A model generated the notes under the pieces. The model was not told the DNA's origin, did not search any database, and saw nothing but the letters and a program-made list of their open reading frames with translations. A DNA stretch of 64,000 nucleotides from Bordetella parapertussis (GTDB lineage: Bacteria; Pseudomonadota; Gammaproteobacteria; Burkholderiales; Burkholderiaceae_C). The stretch covers positions 75,457-139,456 of the forward strand of contig CAMDKD010000003.1 in the NCBI GenBank assembly GCA_945901125.1, written 5' to 3'. Both the position numbers and the translations under genes were made by a program. This document shows positions 51,529 to 60,667 of the stretch, in pieces (position 1 is the stretch's first letter; each line of letters starts with the position of its first letter).

Positions 51529-52640
51529 AGACCCTTATTCCTGTTGGCGTACTTTTTTCGCAAACAGGCGCTACCGCTGTGATTGAGAAGACGCAATTGC
51601 ATGCCACCACGCTCGCTATCCATGCCGCGAATCTTCAACTGGCCGCACACGGACTGGAAATTCAGCCTTTTTACATGGATCCGCAGTCTGACCCGTTTCT
51701 TTTTTCCAGCATGAGTGAACAATTGATCACAGAGCATGCGGTGAATGTGATCTTCGGTTGTTACACCTCCATAAGTCGTAAGTCGGTGGTGCCGGTTATT
51801 GAAAAGTACAACAAGCTTCTTTTCTACCCGACCTTATACGAAGGATTCGAATTTTCTCCGAACGTGATTTATACAGGCGCTTGCCCGAATCAAAACATCA
51901 TCATCCTTGCTGAATTCATGTTTTCCATGTTCGGTAAAAATGTGTATCTCATCGGGTCGGATTACGTTTATCCCTATGAATCCAACCGCATCATGAAAGA
52001 CATGGTCAAAGGCTTCGGCGGGCAGATCATGGGTGAGCACTACCTCAGCCTTGATGCCGCCCATGCGGCCTTCAGGCCTTTGTTTGCAGATATAGCCGCG
52101 TGTAAACCGGATTTTATATTTTCAACCGTAGTAGGCGCATCAACATCCGCTCTTTATGAAACCTACGCGCAAGCCGGTTTTCAACCGCATACATTGCCTA
52201 TCGCCAGCCTCACTACATCCGAGGCTGAACTGGCCATCATGAATCCTGCCGCTCGAGCGGATCATTACACAGCCGCACCTTTTTTTGCGTCTCTATTAAA
52301 GAATTCAACCTTACCTGACTGGCAACACTTGGCAGATTTGACAAAAGAAGTACCGGTTAATCAGTGCTGGGAGTCTGCCTATTTTCAGGTTATGCTGTTT
52401 GCCAAGGCGCTTATAGAAGCTGACAATGTCAATACTGACTCTCTGCTCAAGGTACTGCGCGGCATGGAAATAGATGCACCTCAGGGGCGCATTCGCATTG
52501 ACCCGGATAACAACCATTGCTGGGTGTATTCGCGCATTGGTCGTTCTTGTGCGAATGGTGATTTTGAAATTGTGAAGGAATCGAAGAGGACAGTGCGGCC
52601 TGATCCGTACCTGATGTCCTATGCCATTTCAGCTTTGTAG
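51525..52640 (+). CDS. amiC: Amide-sensing negative regulator AmiC
   Basis: A 371-residue type-1 binding-protein fold that begins directly with MKTLIPVGVLFSQTG and has no signal peptide, so it is cytoplasmic, unlike its transport paralogues at 43316 and 53601. In P. aeruginosa AmiC binds amides and releases AmiR. Shared family patterns: GCYTSISRKSVVPV, LFYPTLYEGFEFSPNVIYTG and IGSDYVYPYESNRI. It directly precedes amiR, the standard pairing. Confidence 0.93.
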   Translation: MKTLIPVGVLFSQTGATAVIEKTQLHATTLAIHAANLQLAAHGLEIQPFYMDPQSDPFLFSSMSEQLITEHAVNVIFGCYTSISRKSVVPVIEKYNKLLFYPTLYEGFEFSPNVIYTGACPNQNIIILAEFMFSMFGKNVYLIGSDYVYPYESNRIMKDMVKGFGGQIMGEHYLSLDAAHAAFRPLFADIAACKPDFIFSTVVGASTSALYETYAQAGFQPHTLPIASLTTSEAELAIMNPAARADHYTAAPFFASLLKNSTLPDWQHLADLTKEVPVNQCWESAYFQVMLFAKALIEADNVNTDSLLKVLRGMEIDAPQGRIRIDPDNNHCWVYSRIGRSCANGDFEIVKESKRTVRPDPYLMSYAISAL

Positions 52641-52701
52641 TTTCGCCAGCTGTTGAAGTATGTACAGCTTGCACATCTTATATAGCCGCTAAGGAGGTTG
52701 T

Positions 52702-53379
52702 ATGGAAAAGCATGATGTTGTCGCCGGATTACGCCAGATGCAGGTGGGTTTATGCCATCCTCTGGATGCCGAGTGCCGTTTGATATCTCAGCAATTGGAA
52801 CGACTAGGCATGCCGTTCCGGCAGGTCTGGCCACCTGTCATGAGCGATTTAATGGCTGTTGATCTGGTGGTTCTGTCTCTGGTGCCTGAAGCTTTCATCA
52901 AGATAGACAAAGCACTGTTGAATGCACTTAAAAATAAAATCGTGGTGTCAGTTCTGAAATTTGAAAGCCCCACCGTGCTGGAACTGGCCTGCCAATTGAA
53001 TTCTTCTTCTTTGTTGTTTTCCCCTGTGAAACCTTTTGGTGTGTTGTCAGCTATTGTGCTGGCAGTCAACCAGCATAAAGTCCGCGAAGATTTGCTCAAA
53101 CGCATCAGTAAGCTGGAAGGACGAATTGAGTCTGTGCGCTGCATTGAACAGGCCAAACGCTTTTTGATGGATACCAGCGGCATCAGTGATGCTGAGGCTT
53201 TCAAGGTCATACGCGACCGATCCATGGACAAACGGTGTTCAGTAGAGGAAGTTGCCCAAAGCATCATCACCGCCAAGGATGCACTTGAATCTGCCCTGGG
53301 AGACTCTAGCCCTTTGGCAGGCCAGCACATAGCCGAATCCGTTCAACGCGGCATAGGTACAGTTGTTCGAATTAAATAA
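52702..53379 (+). CDS. amiR: ANTAR-domain antiterminator AmiR
   Basis: A 225-residue regulator with a pseudo-receiver N-terminal half (about 1-125, lacking the phospho-acceptor Asp motif), a coiled coil (about 130-150) and a C-terminal ANTAR domain (about 150-205, with IEQAKRFLMDTSGISDAEAFKVIR). AmiR binds RNA hairpins in the leader of the amide operon to prevent termination and is held inactive by AmiC. Start ATG after AAGGAGG. Supports the attenuator call at 43144-43268. Confidence 0.93.
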   Translation: MEKHDVVAGLRQMQVGLCHPLDAECRLISQQLERLGMPFRQVWPPVMSDLMAVDLVVLSLVPEAFIKIDKALLNALKNKIVVSVLKFESPTVLELACQLNSSSLLFSPVKPFGVLSAIVLAVNQHKVREDLLKRISKLEGRIESVRCIEQAKRFLMDTSGISDAEAFKVIRDRSMDKRCSVEEVAQSIITAKDALESALGDSSPLAGQHIAESVQRGIGTVVRIK

Positions 53380-53418
53380 ACATTCGCAGACCTTCAATGC
53401 CCTTGTTTGGCGCTGAAT

Positions 53419-53455
53419 GCACTGTACTTGGCCTGTTTTTGCATTAATTTGGTGC
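53419..53455 (+). promoter_or_regulatory. Two NtrC-like boxes upstream of urtA
   Basis: GCACTGTACTTGGCC (53419-53433) and GCATTAATTTGGTGC (53441-53455) each match GCAC-N7-GTGC with one or two changes; their starts are 22 bp apart (two helical turns) and 64 bp upstream of a sigma-54 promoter, the classic enhancer layout. Confidence 0.65.
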
Positions 53456-53518
53456 GGAGCCAACCCAATTAAAGGTATTTCTTGGTGATATTTTTGATTA
53501 CTTGCTGATTTAGCTGGT

Positions 53519-53534
53519 TGGCACAAGGCTTGCA
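53519..53534 (+). promoter_or_regulatory. Sigma-54 promoter of urtABCDE
   Basis: TGGCACAAGGCTTGCA is an exact match to the sigma-54 -24/-12 consensus TGGCAC-N5-TTGCA. It lies 67 bases before urtA, giving a 55-base leader. With the NtrC boxes upstream it predicts nitrogen-starvation control of urea uptake. Confidence 0.85.
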
Positions 53535-53600
53535 AAGGTAGTTGGCGCAGCCCACAAGGCGCGTTTCTTCTAACCCTTGTATTGTTTTGGAGCACCTCGA

Positions 53601-54872
53601 ATGTTTAACCGTCGCTTTCACCTGAAAACCCTGGTCGCTGCTGCCGCAGTCGCCAGCGGCTCTTTGTACATGACATCAGTCCAGGCCGCAGACACCATCA
53701 AAGTCGGTGTGTTGCACAGCCTTTCAGGCACCATGGCTATTTCCGAGACCGTGTTGAAAGACACCGTGCTCATGGCCATCGACGAAATCAACGCCAAAGG
53801 CGGCGTGTTGGGCAAAAAGCTTGAGCCTGTGGTGGTCGACCCCGCTTCCAACTGGCCTTTGTTCGCAGAAAAAACCAAACAACTGCTGGGACAAGACAAA
53901 GTGGCAGTCATCTTTGGTTGCTGGACATCTGTGTCACGCAAATCCGTGTTGCCCGTGGTTGAAGAAATGAACGGCTTGTTGTTCTACCCTGTGCAGTACG
54001 AGGGAGAAGAATTGTCAAAGAACGTGTTCTACACAGGCGCTGCGCCTAACCAACAAGCGATTCCCGCTGTTGACTATCTGATGAGCAAAGACGGCGGTGC
54101 TGCCAAGCGCTGGGTATTGCTGGGCACCGACTATGTGTACCCGCGTACCACCAACAAAATTCTGCGCGCTTACCTGATCAGCAAAGGCGTGAAAGAGTCT
54201 GACATTGACGAAAAATACACACCCTTTGGTCACTCCGACTATCAGACCATCGTGGCCGATATCAAGAAATTTTCAACCGGCGGTAAAACCGCTGTGGTCT
54301 CCACCATCAATGGTGACTCCAACGTTCCTTTCTACAAAGAACTGGGCAATGCAGGTTTGAAAGCCAAAGACGTTCCCGTCGTGGCCTTCTCTGTGGGCGA
54401 AGAAGAATTGCGCGGCGTGGACACCAAGCCTTTGGTCGGTCATCTGGCTGCATGGAACTACTTCCAATCCATCAAAAACCCCACCAACGATGCTTTCATC
54501 AAAAAATGGTCTGACTACGCCAAAGCCAAAGGTATTGCCGGTCACAAAGACAAGCCTTTGACTAACGACCCGATGGAAGCCACCTACATCGGTATCAATA
54601 TGTGGAAACAAGCGGTTGAAAAAGCCAAGTCCACCGATGTCGACAAGGTCATCGCTGCCATGGCCGGTCAGACTTTCAAAGCACCTAGCGGCATCACTTC
54701 CAAAATGGACGAGAAAAACCACCACTTGCATAAGTCTGTGTTCATCGGCGAAATCAAGGCTGATGGCCAGTTCAACGTGGTCTGGAAAACACCCGGCCCT
54801 GTGAAAGCCAAGCCTTGGAGCCCATACATTCCCGGCAACGACGTCAAGCCTGACGAACCTGTCAAGAAGTAA
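53601..54872 (+). CDS. urtA: Urea ABC transporter substrate-binding protein UrtA
   Basis: A 423-residue periplasmic urea-binding protein with a signal peptide (residues 1-27, ...YMTSVQA) and the UrtA pattern IKVGVLHSLSGTMAISETVLKD, FGCWTSVSRKSVLPV and GTDYVYPRTTNKIL. ATG at 53601 (MFNRRFHLK) preferred to an in-frame upstream start. First gene of urtABCDE under a sigma-54 promoter; a terminator-like hairpin follows at 54927. Confidence 0.95.
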   Translation: MFNRRFHLKTLVAAAAVASGSLYMTSVQAADTIKVGVLHSLSGTMAISETVLKDTVLMAIDEINAKGGVLGKKLEPVVVDPASNWPLFAEKTKQLLGQDKVAVIFGCWTSVSRKSVLPVVEEMNGLLFYPVQYEGEELSKNVFYTGAAPNQQAIPAVDYLMSKDGGAAKRWVLLGTDYVYPRTTNKILRAYLISKGVKESDIDEKYTPFGHSDYQTIVADIKKFSTGGKTAVVSTINGDSNVPFYKELGNAGLKAKDVPVVAFSVGEEELRGVDTKPLVGHLAAWNYFQSIKNPTNDAFIKKWSDYAKAKGIAGHKDKPLTNDPMEATYIGINMWKQAVEKAKSTDVDKVIAAMAGQTFKAPSGITSKMDEKNHHLHKSVFIGEIKADGQFNVVWKTPGPVKAKPWSPYIPGNDVKPDEPVKK

Positions 54873-54926
54873 TTCAATAGGGAATGCATTGGCTGCGTGA
54901 GCAGTCAATGCGGGATGCGAAACATG

Positions 54927-54956
54927 AGGGGGAGGGCGCAAGTCACTCCCCCTTTT
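54927..54956 (+). terminator. Attenuator-type hairpin between urtA and urtB
   Basis: AGGGGGAG/CTCCCCCT stem with an 11-nt loop followed by TTTG. It probably reduces readthrough so that the binding protein is made in excess over the membrane subunits, a common layout for such operons. Confidence 0.6.
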
Positions 54957-54979
54957 GATGAACAGCGAAAAGAGCAGGT

Positions 54980-56560
54980 ATGAAAGCGATAGCTTGGGTT
55001 TGGGTGTTTTGTTTGTACGGGCTGAATATGTCAGTCGCGCATGCACTGACAACGCAGCAGGTACATGACATAGTGGCGGGCGAAACCGACGCCCGCATTG
55101 AAAGTCTGCAAAAGGCATTGGCACAAGCCGATGCGCAGACAGCCGTATTTTTGCAAGCCTTGGCAGATGACGCTGTCGTCATTGCTGGCGAGCAAGTTGT
55201 CGTTGTTCGTGACGGCAAAGGTTTTGATCCGGCAACAGGCAAAGACATGCCCGTGCCTGCAAGCGCAGAAGGTGTGGTCAGCAACAACCGCATGCGCGGC
55301 GAAATTGATTCAGCCCTGGCTGCATTGCAATTGCTCAGCCCGGATGATGCGATGCGCATGAAAGCAGCGCAGGCTTTGGTGTCTGAGCCCGATCCGAGTA
55401 AAAAACCGCTGCTTGAAAAAGCCATTGCAGCAGAGAAAAATCCTGCCATCAGCCAATTGCTGCTGCTGGCGCAAGCTGCCATTGACATCAGCAGCACAGA
55501 CGCCGCCGTGCGCTTGGCCGCTGCCAAGGCTTTGGGCAACAGCAAAACGCCAAACACGCAGTTATTGTTGAATCAACAAATGAAGCAGGAAACCGATGCA
55601 GCGGTGAAAGCGCAAATGCGGGCTTCGTTGGCCGATATCAAATCAGCACTGGCCTGGGGTGAGCGGCTCGGCGCGTTGTTCACCGGACTGAGTCTGGGAT
55701 CTATTTTGTTACTGGTCGCGCTCGGCCTGGCCATCACCTACGGTTTGATGGGTGTGATCAACATGGCGCATGGCGAATTGATGATGGTCGGTGCCTATGC
55801 CACTTACGTGGTGCAAGCGTTTTTCCGCAAGCACATGGGCGGTGCTTTCGATTACTACCTGGTCGCCGCTTTGCCTATGGCATTTATCTCGGCTGCTTTG
55901 GTGGGTGCATTGTTGGAGCGTGCGGTGTTGCGCCATTTGTATGGTCGGCCACTGGAAACATTACTGGCCACCTGGGGGATCAGTTTGATACTGATGCAAA
56001 CCGTGAGAACCATTTTCGGTGCTCAAAACGTTGCAGTGGAAAACCCTTCGTGGATGAGCGGCGGCATTCAGGTGTTGGCAAATCTCAGTTTGCCGTGGAA
56101 CAGATTATTTATTGTGGTGTTTGCTTTGCTGGTGCTTGGCGGTGTGGCTTTGTTGATCAGCCAGACGCGTTTGGGTTTGTTTGTTCGCGGTGTCACGCAA
56201 AACCGCGCCATGGCTTCGTGCATGGGGGTGAACACTGCACGCATAGATACGTATGCGTTTTCACTCGGCTCCGGTATCGCCGGTTTGGCCGGTTGCGCGC
56301 TCAGCCAGATCGGTAATGTCGGGCCGGACTTAGGGCAAGGCTATATCGTTGACGCCTTCATGGTGGTGGTGCTAGGCGGCGTCGGTCAACTGGCTGGTAC
56401 TGTGTATGCGGCGCTTGGGTTGGGCGTGCTCAACAAATTGCTGGAAGGTTGGACCGGGGCAGTGCTGGCAAAAATCGCCGTGCTGGTGTTCATCATCATC
56501 TTCATCCAGAAACGACCGCAAGGTTTGTTCGCGATGAAGGGCCGCAGTGCGGAGGCATGA
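54980..56560 (+). CDS. urtB: Urea ABC transporter permease UrtB
   Basis: A 526-residue permease. An N-terminal signal-like helix (1-22) and an Ala-rich helical extracytoplasmic region (about 23-225) precede the LivH-type permease domain (about 230-520), which has LGLAITYGLMGVINMAHGEL and GGVGQLAGTVYAALG. The N-terminal extension is normal for UrtB and absent from the amide-operon paralogue at 44572. Confidence 0.94.
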   Translation: MKAIAWVWVFCLYGLNMSVAHALTTQQVHDIVAGETDARIESLQKALAQADAQTAVFLQALADDAVVIAGEQVVVVRDGKGFDPATGKDMPVPASAEGVVSNNRMRGEIDSALAALQLLSPDDAMRMKAAQALVSEPDPSKKPLLEKAIAAEKNPAISQLLLLAQAAIDISSTDAAVRLAAAKALGNSKTPNTQLLLNQQMKQETDAAVKAQMRASLADIKSALAWGERLGALFTGLSLGSILLLVALGLAITYGLMGVINMAHGELMMVGAYATYVVQAFFRKHMGGAFDYYLVAALPMAFISAALVGALLERAVLRHLYGRPLETLLATWGISLILMQTVRTIFGAQNVAVENPSWMSGGIQVLANLSLPWNRLFIVVFALLVLGGVALLISQTRLGLFVRGVTQNRAMASCMGVNTARIDTYAFSLGSGIAGLAGCALSQIGNVGPDLGQGYIVDAFMVVVLGGVGQLAGTVYAALGLGVLNKLLEGWTGAVLAKIAVLVFIIIFIQKRPQGLFAMKGRSAEA

Positions 56561-56561
56561 C

Positions 56562-57686
56562 ATGAAAACCATCACGCTTCCTCAACCTGTTCGATTGTTG
56601 TCGCCTCTGGGTTGGACGGTGTTCATCGGTCTGCTGCTGTGCGTCAGCCTGTTGGCTCCAGCGCTGAATTTGTGGTTGCCGGTGAGCCACCCTTTGCATA
56701 TGAGTGACTTCGCTGTCTCGCTGGTCGGCAAGATCATGTGTTACGCCATTTGCGCGTTAGCCATGGATTTGATCTGGGGCTACACCGGCATTTTGTCCCT
56801 GGGCCATGGTTTGTTTTTTGCACTTGGCGGCTACGCCATGGGCATGTACCTGATGCGTCAGATCGGTACTGACGGCAATTACAAATCTGAATTACCTGAC
56901 TTCATGGTGTTCCTGGATTGGAAAAGCTTGCCGTGGCACTGGTACTTCAGCGATAGCTTTGTAGCGACCTTGCTGTTGGTGGTGCTGGCGCCTGGGTTGC
57001 TGGCTTTGGTGTTCGGCTACTTCGCATTCCGTTCACGTATCAAGGGGGTGTATTTCTCCATCATCACGCAGGCCATGACTTTTGCTTTCATGTTGCTTTT
57101 CTTTCGCAATGAAACCGGTTTTGGCGGTAACAACGGCTTCACCGATTTCAAACGCATACTGGGTACACCGATTGCCACACCGAACATGCGCATGCTGTTG
57201 TTTGTGTTGACAGGAACTTGTCTGCTTGGCTGTTATCTGGCTGCACGTTGGCTGGTACAAAGCAAATACGGTCGTGTCTTACAAGCCATTCGCGATGCTG
57301 AAAGCCGCGTCATGTTCTCTGGTTATTCGCCACTGCCTTACAAACTCAGTATCTGGGTGATTTCTGCAGTGATGTGTGGAATTGCAGGGGCTTTGTACGT
57401 GCCACAGGTTGGCATCATCAACCCCAGCGAAATGAGTCCTGCCAACTCCATCGAAATTGCCATCTGGGCAGCGGTCGGCGGCCGAGCCAGTTTGATCGGT
57501 CCTATTGCAGGTGCCTTCATGGTCAACGGCGCCAAGAGTTGGCTGACGGTGGTCGCGCCCGAATACTGGTTGTATGTGTTGGGAGCCTTGTTCATTGCCG
57601 TGACTTTGTACATGCCGCAAGGCGTGGTCGGTTTGCTGGGAAGTTTGAAGCAACGCCTGACCGATGGCAAGGGGAAAGCGTCATGA
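56562..57686 (+). CDS. urtC: Urea ABC transporter permease UrtC
   Basis: A 374-residue LivM-type permease with about ten helices, DLIWGYTGILSLGHGLFFALGGY and GGNNGFTDFKRILG. The ATG at 56562, one base past the urtB stop and behind GGAGGCATG, is chosen over 56547. Overlaps urtD by ATGA. Confidence 0.94.
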   Translation: MKTITLPQPVRLLSPLGWTVFIGLLLCVSLLAPALNLWLPVSHPLHMSDFAVSLVGKIMCYAICALAMDLIWGYTGILSLGHGLFFALGGYAMGMYLMRQIGTDGNYKSELPDFMVFLDWKSLPWHWYFSDSFVATLLLVVLAPGLLALVFGYFAFRSRIKGVYFSIITQAMTFAFMLLFFRNETGFGGNNGFTDFKRILGTPIATPNMRMLLFVLTGTCLLGCYLAARWLVQSKYGRVLQAIRDAESRVMFSGYSPLPYKLSIWVISAVMCGIAGALYVPQVGIINPSEMSPANSIEIAIWAAVGGRASLIGPIAGAFMVNGAKSWLTVVAPEYWLYVLGALFIAVTLYMPQGVVGLLGSLKQRLTDGKGKAS

Positions 57687-58555
57687 CACCTGAACTCATG
57701 AGCCAGGGCGCAGAGCGTCTTGAAAAATACAAATTCAAACACATACAGTCGCCTGCTTCTGGCGGACGGGACGCCAGTTTTTCGCGCATACACCAACCCG
57801 GAGAATTAGATTTGACACATGGCCGCATCTTGTACCTGGAAGACGTGAACGTCAGCTTTGACGGTTTCAAGGCGATCAATAATCTGTCTCTGGATATCGG
57901 TGTCGGCGAATTGCGTTGCATCATCGGCCCCAACGGTGCCGGCAAAACGACCATGATGGACATCATCACCGGAAAAACCAGACCGGATTCGGGCCAAGTG
58001 TTTTTCGGCAGCACGATTGATTTGCTGCGTCACAACGAGCCTGACATCGCGCAAATGGGCATAGGCCGTAAATTCCAAAAACCCACGGTGTTTGAGCAAC
58101 TGACTGTGTTTGAAAATCTCGAACTGGCTCTGAAGACAGGCAAAGGTGTGGCTGCTTCTATGCTGTTCAAACTCAACGGCGAACAAAAAGACCGTTTGAG
58201 TGAAGTACTTCACACCATTCATCTTGACAGTGACTTGTTACGACAGGCCGGCAACCTGAGTCACGGGCAAAAGCAATGGCTGGAAATCGGCATGCTGCTG
58301 ATGCAGGATCCGAAACTCTTGTTGCTGGATGAACCGGTGGCCGGCATGACCGATCAGGAAACCGAGCGCACGGCTGAATTATTTTTGTCGCTCAAAGGCA
58401 AGCATTCGCTGATGGTGGTTGAGCACGACATGGCCTTTATCCGTCAGATCGCCGATATCGTCACCGTACTGTGTGACGGTTCGGTGCTGGCACAAGGAAC
58501 TTTCGACGATGTACAAGATGACGAACGCGTCATCGATGTTTATTTGGGACGCTAA
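57683..58555 (+). CDS. urtD: Urea ABC transporter ATPase UrtD
   Basis: A 290-residue ATPase with an unusual 40-residue N-terminal leader (MTPELMSQGAERLEKYK...), Walker A GPNGAGKTTMMDIITG, signature LSHGQKQWLEIGM and Walker B LLLLDEPVAGMTDQE. The true start is the ATG at 57683 overlapping urtC; the frame is open further upstream through urtC but not in coding register. Ends 3 bases before urtE. Confidence 0.95.
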   Translation: MTPELMSQGAERLEKYKFKHIQSPASGGRDASFSRIHQPGELDLTHGRILYLEDVNVSFDGFKAINNLSLDIGVGELRCIIGPNGAGKTTMMDIITGKTRPDSGQVFFGSTIDLLRHNEPDIAQMGIGRKFQKPTVFEQLTVFENLELALKTGKGVAASMLFKLNGEQKDRLSEVLHTIHLDSDLLRQAGNLSHGQKQWLEIGMLLMQDPKLLLLDEPVAGMTDQETERTAELFLSLKGKHSLMVVEHDMAFIRQIADIVTVLCDGSVLAQGTFDDVQDDERVIDVYLGR

Positions 58556-58558
58556 AGC

Positions 58559-59251
58559 ATGCTGGCGATAGAACACATTCACCAATACTATGGCGGCTCG
58601 CACATCTTGCGCGATGTCAGTCTGAGCGCCAATGCAGGACAGGTCACCGTGCTGCTGGGGCGCAACGGCGTGGGCAAAACCACCTTGCTCAAAGCATTGA
58701 TGGGACTGGTCCCGGTGCGTGAAGGTCACATCAGTTTTGAGGGTCACACTATCACCAAGACCACGCCGTATGAGCGCGCGCGTGCGGGCATAGGCTATGT
58801 GCCGCAGGGCAGAGATATTTTCAACCGTTTGACGGTAGAAGATAACTTGCGCATTGGCCTAGCCACTCAACCCGCATCTGCCGATATACCGTCAGAGTTG
58901 TTCGAGTTGTTTCCTATTCTGGATCAAATGCGCAATCGCCGAGGCGGGGACTTGTCTGGCGGTCAACAACAGCAACTCGCTATTGCCCGCGCGCTCGCAG
59001 GCAAGCCAAAGTTGTTGGTGTTGGACGAACCGACAGAGGGCATACAGCCCAGCATCATCAAAGACATCGGGCGTGTGATCAAGCGCTTGGCGTCGCGTGG
59101 TGACATGGCGATATTGCTGTGCGAGCAGTACTACGATTTTGCCGAGGAACTGGCCGATCAATACTTGGTGATGGAACGCGGCGAGGTGATCGCGAAAGGA
59201 CCAGGAGCCGAGATGAAATCCAAAGGTATTCGCAAACTGGTGTCTATTTAA
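58559..59251 (+). CDS. urtE: Urea ABC transporter ATPase UrtE
   Basis: A 230-residue ATPase with canonical Walker A GRNGVGKTTLLKALMG, signature LSGGQQQQLAIARAL, Walker B LLVLDEPTEGIQPSI and IGYVPQGRDIF. Last gene of the urt operon. Its normal Walker A contrasts with the variant in the amide-operon paralogue. Confidence 0.95.
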   Translation: MLAIEHIHQYYGGSHILRDVSLSANAGQVTVLLGRNGVGKTTLLKALMGLVPVREGHISFEGHTITKTTPYERARAGIGYVPQGRDIFNRLTVEDNLRIGLATQPASADIPSELFELFPILDQMRNRRGGDLSGGQQQQLAIARALAGKPKLLVLDEPTEGIQPSIIKDIGRVIKRLASRGDMAILLCEQYYDFAEELADQYLVMERGEVIAKGPGAEMKSKGIRKLVSI

Positions 59252-59396
59252 AAACCCCTGACTCTCGTTCTTTACAAATCACAGATGTCCTTGGCATAGC
59301 GTCATCAATCCAAGGCATACAGGCAACACACTATTGCAGTAAGCTGAGCCTGTACAGGCTTTGCTTGCATGAATATTTCTTTCTACAAAGGTGTCA

Positions 59397-60641
59397 ATGG
59401 AATTACAGCCAGAAGTATTGAGTGGATTTGTGACTGCATTGGCTATCGGTTTGTTGATCGGCACCGTTCGCGAAAAACTGCATGCCGATGAAAAACTTCA
59501 CTCAGGCATTCGCACGCATGCGGTGCTGTCATTGGTATGCAGCGTTGGCATGACATTGGGGCTGTATGTTTTTCTCGTGATATTTGCAGTGGTCGGTGCG
59601 TTGGTGGTGGTGTCATACCGCAACAGTGTGCAATCTGACCATGGCATGACGGGTGAAGTGGCCATGCTGGCGACTGCGATGTTGTCAGCATTGGCCATCC
59701 AAAATCCTGGCTTGGCGGCAGCGTTGGGCGTGTTGGTAGCAGGCTTGCTGTTTGCCAAATTGCCATTGCGCCGTTTCAGCAGAGAGTTGCTCAGCCTTGA
59801 TGAATTGCAAGACGGTTTGTTGTTGTGCGCCGCGATATTGGTGGTGTTGCCTTTGTTGCCCAAAGACCCGATCGATCCTTGGGGTGCATTGCAACCCTAT
59901 GCCTTGTGGCGCATCGTGGTGTTGATCATGGCCGTGGGCATGGCCGGACATGTGGCGTTGCGGGTAGTGGGAACGTTTTGGGGCTTTCCATTGACAGGAT
60001 TTTTCTCTGGCTTGGTGTCTTCCACCGCAGCGACCGCGAGTTTTGGCCAACATGTTCGAGAGGATGAAAAGTTGCTGGATATTTCTGTGGCGGCTACTTT
60101 GTTGTCCAATCTGGCGTCAGTGGGCTTGCTGGGTCTGGTGCTGTATGTCAGCTCGCCGGCCATGTTGGCGGTGGTATGGCTGCCGTTGCTTGCAGCAGCG
60201 GTGAGCTTGATGTTGTGCGCGGCTTTCTGGCTGAGTCGGAGCAATATGAATGGCCAGGCAGTCATGCAATTGAATGCACACGCTTTTAATCTGCGGCATG
60301 CCATGGTCATTACACTGACCATCAGCGTGGTGTTGCTGGTGTCTGTCTGGTTACGCGATTGGTTGGGCGAGGCTGGAGCGATTGCATCCGCAGTACTTGC
60401 TGGGGCGGCAGAAATTCATGCGGCTGCGATCAGTCTGGCGCACATGAGCATGCAAGCAGACAGCAACATGCTGCATTTGAAATGGGGTTTGTGCGGCGTA
60501 TTGGCCAGCAGTGTGTTGGCCAAATCCGTGGTGGCATGGGTGAGTGGCGGACGGCTTTTTTGTCAGCGTGTGGGGGGTGCGTTGCTGCTGATGCTGTTGT
60601 CATTTGTGCTGGTACTGGCTTGGCAAACCGGCGTCATGTAA
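59397..60641 (+). CDS. MgtC/SapB-type membrane protein with DUF4010
   Basis: A 414-residue integral membrane protein with about twelve helices. The N-terminal third resembles MgtC/SapB (ALAIGLLIGTVREKLH and SGIRTHAVLSLVCSVGM); the rest matches the DUF4010 pattern, e.g. GFFSGLVSSTAATASFG and LAGAAEIHAAAISLA. Function unknown; possibly ion or small-solute transport. ATG at 59397 with AAAGG upstream. The 145-base gap before it contains a GCCTGTACAGGC palindrome (59348-59359) of unclear meaning. Confidence 0.8.
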   Translation: MELQPEVLSGFVTALAIGLLIGTVREKLHADEKLHSGIRTHAVLSLVCSVGMTLGLYVFLVIFAVVGALVVVSYRNSVQSDHGMTGEVAMLATAMLSALAIQNPGLAAALGVLVAGLLFAKLPLRRFSRELLSLDELQDGLLLCAAILVVLPLLPKDPIDPWGALQPYALWRIVVLIMAVGMAGHVALRVVGTFWGFPLTGFFSGLVSSTAATASFGQHVREDEKLLDISVAATLLSNLASVGLLGLVLYVSSPAMLAVVWLPLLAAAVSLMLCAAFWLSRSNMNGQAVMQLNAHAFNLRHAMVITLTISVVLLVSVWLRDWLGEAGAIASAVLAGAAEIHAAAISLAHMSMQADSNMLHLKWGLCGVLASSVLAKSVVAWVSGGRLFCQRVGGALLLMLLSFVLVLAWQTGVM

Positions 60642-60667
60642 AGCCTCAATCACACTGTACCCCTGCC

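Noticed and set aside
59348..59359. GCCTGTACAGGC palindrome before the DUF4010 gene
   Set aside because: Perfect but short and isolated, with no matching regulator or second copy seen; could be chance.
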